Below, in pieces: positions 48,101 through 60,100 of a stretch of DNA of 64,000 nt. Within the stretch, counting starts at the first letter, position 1. Each line of letters begins with the position of its first letter. The notes under the pieces are model-generated. The model was not told where the DNA came from. It did not search any database and worked only from the letters and a program-made list of their open reading frames with translations. This DNA is from Gari tellinella (Eukaryota > Mollusca > Bivalvia > Cardiida > Psammobiidae): assembly GCA_922989275.2 (NCBI GenBank), contig OV277864.1, positions 73,102,158 to 73,166,157 on the forward strand, given 5' to 3'. The translations under genes were made by a program, and so were the position numbers.

Positions 48101-51100
48101 ATGACTGTTTCAGCCTTGTCCGTTCTCTAACTCAAACACTTCTTTTTGGATCTTCACCAAACTTGCTACAAATGTTTATTAGTATAGAATCTAGGTCAGG
48201 TTCAATAACTAGCAAAATCGCATAAGGCATGTCTGAGTTATTGCTGAAAAAGGCTGAAACAGTCATTTTTTAATACATAAAGGGCAAAAACTCAGATATG
48301 CCACATGCAATTTTTGAAATAATCAAACTAGACCTAAATTTTATATACTTAAACATTTTCAGCCAGTTTAATGAATATCCGATAAAAACTGTATGTGTTA
48401 GAGTGCAAAAAGTGACTGAAACCGTCATTTTTCATTAATAAACAGGCAATAACTCAGATATACCTTATTCGATTTTAGTAGTTATGAAACTGAACCTTGA
48501 TTTTATATCAATACACATTTTCAGCAAGTTTGGTGAAGATCCAATGATAATTTGTGTTAGAGAGCAAAACTTGCTGAAAACAGTCATTTTTTAATACATA
48601 AAGGGCAAAAACTCGAATATGCCACATACAATTTTTGTAATAATCAAACTATACCTAAATTTTATATGAATAAATATTTTCAGCATGTTTGGTGAATATC
48701 CGATACAAGCTGTTTGTTTTAGAGTGCAAAAATGACTGAAACAGTCATTTTTTTTATTAATTAACAGGCAATAACTCAAAAATACCTTATGCGATTTTAG
48801 TAGTAATCAAACAAAGTTTATGGAAGATCGGATAAAAAATAGTTGAGTTAGAGAGCGGACAAAAAAGTGTGATAGTCTAACTGACTGATGGATGGACGGG
48901 CGGAAGAAGATACGGTTCCCCCCAGTGAAGTTGAATTCGGCTGTATCACGTGATACTAAGCCGTGTGGTAATGTTTATGTCAGACGTTCTATTTTCGGTT
49001 TGTTATGATTTTAAATCGCCCTTTTTGGTGATTTAGGTCCGTCTTCATAATTTCATAGATCAGTTTGGCCCATAAGAATGTTCAAACATTATTATTAGCT
49101 GTTATTGTATTTCAGGCATTAAGAAAAGGTCTGAAAACACAATGGGACTTTAAGCTGTCACCTATATTTTATGAAAATAATTATTCCTTTTTAAGTAGTC
49201 GTAGTAGTGGGGTTTTATAATACATTTTGTAGAATTAATTTGTAATTTTGAGTTCGTGTTTATATGTATAGAAGAGTACAGTGCACCTAACTTATAAGTA
49301 ACGAAATTGGAAAAACAAAATATTGGATGTAACAAAAAATATATATTTCCTTTCTCTAATGAACGAATGGTAAAATGAACCTGATAACGAACCTTGGATA
49401 TAACGAAAGAAATGAGAGGGTCTCAAGGACATATACAATGTTTATTTGCAAACAGTTCGGGTCCAGGGGCCCGTTTTACTAAACAACTTACGCAAAATTT
49501 TTGCGTAAGTCAAAATCGTTTAACTCTTATTTTTCGACCATAAACGTTTGCAAACAGCAAAAAGCCAAAATTAGAGAACGCGCTAAAAGCGCGTCCTCTG
49601 ATCTGGCTATTTGCTGTTTGTAGCAAGTGATAATAAAAAACATAAATTAAAATTTAAAATTTTGACTTACGCAAACATTTTGCGTAAGTAGTTTAGTAAA
49701 ACGGGCCCCTGATCTTATTCCGTGTAGCGCGGTGTATGATAAGCATCTTAATTCTCCGACACTCATTTCAATGTTTCTTAAGACAAAATACAAAAACGAT
49801 AAATTTTAGAAATAGAACGCACAAAACTGACCCTGCCAAGCTGGGAGTTCATACTCTGATAAACAGCAGAAACAAGTCGTTCATTCCTTACGTATACTCG
49901 TCGCTATGGTTGAATGTGTTCAATACTTGAATTGGTGAGCTATTCAGTTCTCCAGCACTTCTTGTCTGTTCTATTTTACAGAATCCTGCAGCTGGGTTTC
50001 TAGAGGAGATACTGACCCGAGTGGCAAAAATCGTAAAGAATGATAGCCTGCCGTGGGAATCACGACGGATGATGAGAGCAGTAGAAAACTTGATAAACCT
50101 AGTGATAGCACATTATGATGGGTATCTTAAACGTCATTAACCCTTAGCCTGCCAGTCACGACTATAGCTCCATATGCAAACAGCTTGGATCCGGATGAGA
50201 CGCCGAGTAACTCGGCGTCTCATCCGGATCCAAGCTGTTTGACACTCAGACAACATTTTCAGCAATTTTGAGCAACTTTGAAGCACTTTGAAACTTGAAG
50301 CAGACGAGAAATATAGCAGACAACAATTTATTTGGCGGGCTAAGGGTTAATACTCGTTGTTTATTTTCAGCTCGTCTATTTTTCAAAGAAAAAAACTATT
50401 GTTACTCCGGCACCTGCATTGTCGCCATCGTTGTTGTTGTCGTGGTCCGAAATTTAACATTAGCCATAACTTCTACAACTTCTCATTTACAACATTTATG
50501 TTTTGGTATATATCCAAACATACAGAATATTTCACCTATTGACCTTGGCCTTGTAATTTTACTGCATTATTCACTGATCTTCAAAAACAAACGAGCATTG
50601 ACACGCCTTCGCGGTGCTCTTGTTTATAAAATATAGTGGAACTGATTTTAGTAAGATATTATTTTGATATTGAGTTTGAGTTTTCGAATTTCATCTAGTA
50701 ACACTATCCCGGTGCTTTTGGGCGTTTGAAAAGAATCAAACCTGACCCACTAAAAGCGTGATAACGACCTTGGACTCAAATGCTTTATAAGTATGAACCT
50801 TGATTTACTTAAATCATTGCCCAGTTAATACAAGTTTGCGAATATTTAAACCCGCGAAAATTCGAAATCGCTTCAGTCTAACATACCCGTGTTTCAAAGT
50901 AAGAGCGTGGCTTAGCCATGTTTTAACTTTGAAATACGGTAAGTTCGACTTAAGCGAGTTCGAGGAATCGAGTTTCGATTGTATATGTTTCAACCAATGA
51001 TCCCTGACTTGTTTCGATTCAATACTCATTTAACATCTGGACAAAGCTCCACAAAATTATTTATGAAGTTGATCTACAAATATATCGGTGTTTGCTTAAT

Positions 51101-54100
51101 AGTTGAAACAGCTATTCTCAAATAAGTGACACTCATTAATAACATTTCTACATCTGTCCAGGGTCCAATGCTATAACGCGTTTGAGGTTAGTCTGAGATT
51201 GTTTTCAGGCATTTAATTGGTCAGATTTGAGCAAACGCTCAAATCTGACCAATCAAATACTTGAGAACGATCTTAGACTAACCTCAAACGATTTATAACA
51301 CTGGCCTAAGAGGTCGAACAACTCGGAACTGTTTTACACTCGGAGAGAAAAAAAGAAATACGCATGTATAATGTATAGGTTAAAAGAAATGCGCACGTAT
51401 AATGTATATAGGAAAAAGAAATAAGCATGTCTAATGTATATGGGAAAAAAGAAATAAGCATGTATACTGTATATAGGACTATTATTTTGTTATTTCATTA
51501 CGTTTAGTTTCATTTAATCCATTACGCCATAGATGCACCTTTATTATGCCTATAATTTATTTATCCTTTAAAGAGGCTCGCAACCGGATTTAGCATTAAA
51601 AATGGTAATTTGTAAATATATGTCAAATGATTATATAAATGGGTAAGATTTAGTTTAGTATAATAAATTCTGTTAAAAAATTCATTTCCAAAAAAAAAAG
51701 AAGCTCAGGTGGGATTCGAACCCGTGACCCTCCATTGCGGAGACAAACAAGAAACCTTTACCGCCTCGACCATGGACGCTCTCTCTATATATGGTAGCGA
51801 ATTAACGTACTTCACTGGTAGCGCTTAATACTACATTATTCGGCTCCGGTTTATGTCAGAGCCCGTGTAGAGAAGCAACAACAACAGCAAAACCGTCATG
51901 TGACGCTATTGAAAAACGATGGAATATATCTAAAAAAAAACTAAGATTCGGTGACGATTCTTGAGACTTTTTTTGGACTGATCATATTTTTTTAATGTCA
52001 GAAGCCAAATAATGCCACAAATTTGCTTTTATTTGAGTATTTTATTTTATTTTGACAAGTACACCATCCGGTTGCGAGTCGCTTTAAAGAAAACTATTCA
52101 CAACAAGACATTATGTAAACCGGAATATACTTTAAAATACAAATGTCTTAAAAAGTAGTATTAGGAAATGCGTTTAACACGCTATATTAACGTTTTGTTT
52201 TTATTCAGAGATGGCCGCCGTGTCACCAAGGAACAACATAAAGGTTTTATGTCAATCTTCAAGATAACACTTGCTGGCAACGATATAGATGACACGTTCT
52301 ACCCACCCGGGCAAGAGAAGGAAGGAGGAATAAAAAAGCTACTACTATACCGGGGAGTCATCAACGACTACATATCACTGGTAATATTTAACCCTTTCAC
52401 TCTCAATGACGTCATAAAGCGAATTTGCAAACAGTTTTGATCCTGATCAGACGCCGCGTAACGCGGCGTCTGATCAGGATCAAAACTGTTTGCCAATCAT
52501 TTCGAAATTTCATCAGTCATACTGCCTTAAATCTAACTTTGAAACGATATTGCAGACAACAATATTGAAGCAGACGAAAGACAATATGGCGGTGATGTGG
52601 TAAAAATCTCATGATAAACTTGATCATGAAAGGGTTAGTACGTCTTTGTATGTTTTTAATTCATCCAGCAATGTATATGGGCAAATTTTGCTATATGGAT
52701 AGGACACCTATGAACTGCTTTTCAAAAGCAGCAGTGAAAACAGAGACTCCATTTGACCCATTACACCATATCTACTCATTTTTACGCGTTTAGTTTATTC
52801 CTTAACTGAAAAAAAGTTATACAGTCATGAATATTCATAAAAAATAGTTTCTGTATTCTGGCAGAAGGTAGCTTAGAGCAGGCTGAACGGAAAGTCTGAT
52901 CTGTATTTAAAAGCTTTTACTCCTGTTCACATTTTCTTCAATTCGAACAAATATAAAATATTACTCTTTTTTATATTTTTCACTGACGACATATTTAAAG
53001 CACAGGTACTTGACACATACTTTATTATCTATGATCCCCCTCCCCGCTTAAAAAAAAAAAAATTTTTTTTTTTTTTACTATACTTCTATTATAGATACAA
53101 GGTAAACAGCGCAATTCAACACCTAGTCTTTACTATCGACTTAAACTGATGCTAAAATAGACTCGATCGCCGATATTCTCTTGTGGTACCCTCGGGAAAA
53201 GATTAATTTATCAATATCTACTTTTTATTTCATCAAATTCCGTCAAATAACGCCACAGTACGTGAATTATAACGAAAATAAGCATCAAAAAGTTTTTTGT
53301 CGTTTTCTTGGTACATAGCAACGAATGTACATGTAGGGGTGATCTGTTATTTGTCCACAATAAACGGCCTATGCCACTGGAACTTCCACCAAATATTATA
53401 AATCATCTTTAAATGAAATATTATCAGTTTTATATAATTTACATAGAATGCAAAATTAAAAGAAACTTTATCTGTTTAATTTTGACCAATGAGATCGCTC
53501 CGTTCATTCGATTCATTCCGGTATTCAAAATGGCATTGAAAATGAAATGAGTCTTTCACTTGTCAATTTCGTGCCAAATTACATGTATATTTCATATAGC
53601 GTATAGTGAAGAGGGTCATGTTCCGACACAAACGCATTTGCTCTAATGAAATTAGGTGAAAGTTCCAGCCGTAAAGGCCGTTAAATGTGCAAACCGACTA
53701 GATTACCCCTTATTTTGGGCAATAAATTATGTACCAAGAGAACGACATAAAACTTTTTTAAGCTTATTTTCGTTATAATTCACGTACCGTGGCGTTATTT
53801 GACGGAATTTGATGAAATAAAAAGTAGATATTGATAAATTAATCTTTTCCCGAGGGTACCACAAGAGAATATCGGCGATCGAGTCTATTTTAGCATCAGT
53901 TTAAGTCGATAGTAAAGACTAGGTGTCGAATTGCGCTGTTTACCTTGTATCTATAATAGAAGTATAGTAAAAAAAAAAAAAATTTTTTTTTTTTTTTTAA
54001 GGGGGGAGGGGGTTCATAGATAATAAAGTATGTGTCAAGTACCTGTGATTTAAAGCAGACGACAAATAAGAATGATAAGGGTTGAAATATAGTAACATTA

Positions 54101-57100
54101 TTTTTTCATGTTTTATAGCATCTTGAGACGGCCACCCAGGCGTGTTGTGTGGGCCTTATATCTGATGTATTGAAGTGGATAAGGCTGGCCGAGGAAAACG
54201 ACTTTGAGGACATTCTCGAATGCAGCCTCTCCATCCTGCAGCTGTTTTCTAGCGATCCACCGAAGGAGATGGCAAGCGCCCTGCCACAATTAATTGATCT
54301 ATTTGCCAATCCCGCACACATGAGCGACTTGCTGCGTAAGTAGAATACATGTATGATTTACCGGCTGCATTGTGTGTTATTGACATCTGCAAATGTTCTA
54401 AGATCTCATTTTGTCATTTTGCAATATATTGTGAAAATGATCTAAATATTAAAAAATAGACTGGTGTATTAAAAACTGGAATTTTTTCATTTACTCTTTC
54501 ACTGCCAAGTTTTATTATCTCTCTCAGCCCTCTTACCGCCAAAATACCGTCTGCATTAGTAGTGTCCTCTGCAATATTTTTAAAATCAGATTTAGGACGG
54601 GTTTGACTGAAGAATTGTCGCTACGAGTGTCAAACAGTTTGGATCCTGATCAGACGCCGCGATACGCGGCGTCTGATCTGGATCCAAACTGTTTGAAAAG
54701 TTACCTTTTGACGCCGTTAGCAGTGAAAGAGTAAATAGTTTTAGGGCTGATTGAGGATGCCTTATGCGATTGGATCAAAATCGGTACTTAACGAACAGTG
54801 GTCGGCCATTTTGGTCAACTGACGGCCCATTCAGAAACATGCTTTAGCATTGTTCGGAACGAGCCGACAGTTGGCGACAATAGCCGATCGTTCTTCGTAG
54901 AGTTTCGATATTGACCATCATATGCCCGATCTTATAAGTGGTCAACAACTTTAAACTGAATTTGCTTTCTTTAGACTTGGTTCAAAGCCTGTATCCAATG
55001 AATCCACAGCCGGTTCACAATCGCTTACAGAAGATCCTCGACAGCTATGATAGCCTAAAGGAGGCCGAAAAGGGCTATGTGATGTCACTACTGAGTACAG
55101 TAGCCGCCAAACATCCCGAGGTAGGTCAACACTTCTACCACTGAACATTCCTTTATAAAACTCAACATACTATAATTTATTATGTATCATTGGCTGATAG
55201 AATAAATGCCAGACAAATCATACAAAGAAATCAGTAAGGGATTGTCTGATTTGGACCTACACTGTTTCAAAAAGCGACAGTTCAAGATATGCTACTAGTA
55301 GGAGACGGTTTAAGATGATAAAGGAACTAACATTTTAACCCTTTTATGGTCAAATTTATCGTGAGTTTTTCTTTTACCTTTTTCGCCAAATTATCGTCTG
55401 CTTCAATATTGGTGTCTGAAAAATCGTTTCAAAGTTAGATTTAAGGCAGTGTGCCTGTCGAAATTTCGAAACGAGTGTCAAAGAGTTTGAATCCAGATCA
55501 GACTCCGCGTTACGCGTAACAGTAAATAGTAGTTTAGGAATAAAGATTTATAGTAAAAATTGATCTAAAAAAGATTAAACTCGATCGGGATTCTGAACCG
55601 TGCGAACAAGGCAAAAATAAAATTGCCACACAAACGTACGCTGTAATCAATCAACTAACTGGAAAATCTTTTATCCTAGTTGTACAGCATGTTTAAAGCA
55701 AGAAAAAACTGATTGGAAATAATGACAGTTTCCCCTTCTACATGTAATACAAAACTTACAACGTTTTTATACAGTGTTGGTTAATTAGCTATTTGAATTG
55801 TCTGAGTATTTGTTTCGATTTGACTGAATCAATGTAAAAATGTATAAATTCCGTATCAGGTAAATCAAACAGCTCTCACTTTGAACCTATGGTGTTCATT
55901 TCCAGTAAAGCTTCAGGAAAAGTATTAGTGGCATGTGGTCATTTTGATTCACAGTGAAAATGTGTTGTAATTAATTCCCATTTATGCGAAACTGAACGCA
56001 AGGAGATAAAATGTAAGAAAATCATATTCTTGAAAAATCTTAATTGCTATGATTTTCTGAAGGACAAACAGTTTGGAGCCTGGCTCCAAACTGTTTGCTG
56101 CGGAAATAATGGCTTTAGTCTAAACGCGTTAGCAAGAAAACATAACGTCTCCATTTCTCCAATTTTCCACTATATATTTTCTTCTTTCAGCGGATAACAG
56201 AGAGGCAAATAACCTTCATTTTTGAGCAGCTATCAAAATCGTCGCAAGATCAGCAATATACATTGTTAAGCATTCTGTACCCGGTTTCACGGAGATCGCC
56301 TGATAAGTTACGACCGTTTTTCCCCAAACTTCTAGACGACAAACTGTTCAACGGCGATTCTATCTCCTTCAGAATACATATTATCACTTGCTCTGCAGGC
56401 GGGAACGAGGTATGTACAAAGACTGAAACAAACGCATGCACCGGCACTTTTAATGGGAAATTCCAGTTTCCAATAAGGTTAAGTCCATTCATGTGTACAT
56501 CTATTTGGGTATGTTTTCTGCAATAATTTACAAAATGATAATCATTGCAGGCCCTGATCAAAAGGTTCAATAATGATCCCTCTGATCTAGGTATATACTG
56601 TTTGTATATACTCTTTACAGGTACACTGTTTGTAATGGACCTTTAATAAGATAATATGTTCATTACAAACAGTTTGGTGCAAGACTTGACCGCTCATCTA
56701 CGCCTTTTCCCATCACCACACAAAAACTCCTTTCGACGACATTAATTTAGTCATCCACTGAAGCAAATAATTCCATTTTGTACAGGCATGCATATGTAAA
56801 ACAATAAAAGTAGTTTCTACATCATACGAGCAGATGGTAGCCTTAATCAGGCTAAAAGTAAAGCAAAATGCCCCTGAAAACTCATTTTGATTTACTTTTT
56901 TTCAGGCTGCTTTATGTGGCCACCTATCTTTAATATATGGAAACAGACTCTGGTGTAAAGGGATAAACACTTAATAAGCTGCCTCAAAGTTTCGACGAAA
57001 ATGGATCTGTACAGTTTGTCATTATCTAATGATCACTTCTAAACAGTTAAGAAATGGTTTCAACTTAATTGGAGATTTTTTTCCATTTGAGTTTCGGGGG

Positions 57101-60100
57101 CGAGTGTTTTTAATATAGGGTTTAAGTGATGAGAGGTTTAACAATTGGTGTATTTTACTTTTTAATGTAGTTTAGACAGGTCGTGCGCCTAGTGGATTCT
57201 TCCATGCTTAAATATTGGATTAGTCCATGTTTTATATAAGGTGTGCCTGGTCTAACTTTTCATTTGCGGTTTGTTTTATATCGACATTCATATCAGCAAA
57301 CAATATAGACTCTGATCAGAAGCCGCGTTATGCGGCGTCTGATCAGAGTCTATACTGTTTGCCTACGTCTCTTTTGTAAACCGATAGGCACAAATGGTTT
57401 AACATAATTTAGTTGTAATACGTGCAAATCAGAACTACGTCTAACAGAACTAATTAGAAACCTGTGTTATATCTATATTTATCTTTACAGAAACTATCTC
57501 ATCAAGCCATTGATTACTTCATGAAGATGTCCGGTGGAAGGAATCCAGATTTAGTATTAACAGGACTTAACCAGTTGGCCTACATGGTCAAAGATTACAA
57601 GGATTACATGCAAAAGTACAAGGCCGCACTACAGAAGATAGCCCAAACTATCACTATACCTGAAAATAAACAATGTGCCCTCAGTCTAATACAGGTCATC
57701 GAGGGAAAAGAGTAAGTTCAATTTACTCATTATCCCCTGAAACCAAAGGACTAGTCCAGTTTGCAATAAAGGCTGGTCTATTTTAGACTATTTAGGTTTT
57801 TTTTGTAATGAATTGCAAACTGACAAACAGTGAAGTCCATGATCAGAGGGCTCCTGCAAGAGCCCTCTGATCAAGGACGTCACTTTTTATACAGGACAAG
57901 TGTACTCTCCACAGGTACACATTTAGTAAATGACGCATAAATGCGTCACTAGGGGTCAATGAGTTAATAAATTGTTTATTTTAACTTAACTAATAGAAAC
58001 AAAGTATTAAATTCAATTGCAAACGGTCAATACAAAGATATGGTCTGCTCAATACCATCCTTCTAAATGCATATGTTCTTTTTAGAGAATATAAGTTAGT
58101 ATAACTTATGATAGAAACACTTTTAATTTTCTCTAAAGAAATAACATATTCACAAGCCTTTGCAGGAAAATCAATATATTTATTTTTACTCAGTGTCAAA
58201 TTTTGTCATTTCTTTAAGTTAATGTTACATATGGTTTCTACTTAATCTGTATCTTATAGAACGCATATCAATGACTGAAGTGTTTCTGTCATCAAGAGCA
58301 TAGTGATGACTATTCACCACTGTGTATTAATACTTTTACAGTTTTTTATATATTGTAATGATTTCGCTGCTCTCTCATGGTTGAACCAATCTCTATTTTG
58401 CAGCTATTCAACAGTGTTTAAGGACCTTCAAGAACAGAGGGAATTAATCGCGGAACTGGACGAACAGCTTGGTATGACTATAAATACTGTGATAACAATG
58501 GGTGAGCATGTGACAGAACATCATCACCAGCTTAAAGAGGTTCAAAAAGATCTAGGAGAACTAGATGAGAGGGTGGATGAATTAGATGAAGACCTAGGAG
58601 AGACCAAAATCAAGGTTGAGGAGATAGATAATAAGGTAGGACAATTCCAAATATCAATAAACCCATTTATGCCTGGATATTGCAACGAAACTCTCCCTAA
58701 TTACGTGCTGGAATATTTCATTATAAATATACAATTATGATCTAAAGACACTGCAGTGTTTGTCCATGCAGAAGCACGTTGAAATGATCTAGTAACAGTG
58801 CTAAATGAGGGGTCTCATCAGACTCTAAACCGATTACCAATGTCCTCTCTAGGTGACACTATGCTTGCATTGGGTTAAGTATAGTACATGCTATTTCAAA
58901 TTGTCAAAAAGTGTGGAACTAATTCTTTTTATGTTTATAGATGACTGCTATGTGTACTTTTGTTGTATTGAATGTCATTTATATATTTCATTGTACAACG
59001 ATATTGAATAAACTATCTGCAAATATGCGTTTAATCAAATTAATCAGTTTCAGTTTAAGTTTCAGAGGGTTCCTATAAGAACTCTCTGAACTGTAGATGT
59101 TCTCTTGACATGGGACAAGTGCCATCTTTACGTGTTCACTGTTTAAAACGGATCGGTATACTCGTCGCTAGGATAAGGATAGATATCAGAACACTGCAAT
59201 ATATTTTAAGATAAATTGTAGTTAACAGCTTGGTGTCAGTAAGACTTCAAAACCCTTTTAAGAGTTTATGAATTAGATTTGTCATAGAATGAAAAAAACT
59301 TTAAACTATCTAAACGAGTGTGTTTATGTTTAACAGACAATGACCAATGCTCCTAAGTGGTCCCGGGATCTAACCAAACTTATGAACCCGAAGCATGAAG
59401 CTGACTGGAGACTTCTTGCCCAGCGCCTTGCCTACAGTAATGATGACATTCGGGCCTGGTCACAGCAACATGACCCCTGCATGGCCCTACTCAGTGAATG
59501 GTATGCCACCCGTAAAACAAGCGAGGCAAACTTTGGTGTGTTGACAGCTCTCACAGAGATGAATAGACAGGATGGTGCATCAATTGTTGAAAATGCAATG
59601 AAAGTGTCAGGTACGTAAAATCATAATAAAGCCCATGATGATTTGGCTGACGGGATTGCGCTGAGAGTTTTGTATCAATAAAGGAATTGTCACATTTTCA
59701 ATTTTTCTGTTTGTAAAACTTAACTAAAAGAAAGCCTGTTCAGATAGAATTATGATAACAATTCTTCTTTAGGTAAGATGATGTGATACGATCGGGCGAA
59801 TGTCGATCAATATGAATACTTTACGTAGAGTGAATGACCTTTTTCGTCAAGTAGGGACCTATTGACGGTCCTGATCAGAACTACGACTAAGCACAGACGT
59901 AAGTTGAAGACAACTTTGTAGAGTACTGCAATCGATATAGATTGGTGTTATCATCAGGCGCGTATTACCTTTGATAGAGCCATTATGGAAAGCTACGTTT
60001 GAAATATGACTTCACAGAATTGAATTTTGATAAATTTCAATTGTAGATTTACAGGTATCTTATTAAGTATCGACTGTTTCATGATGATACAGGGGGTAAA

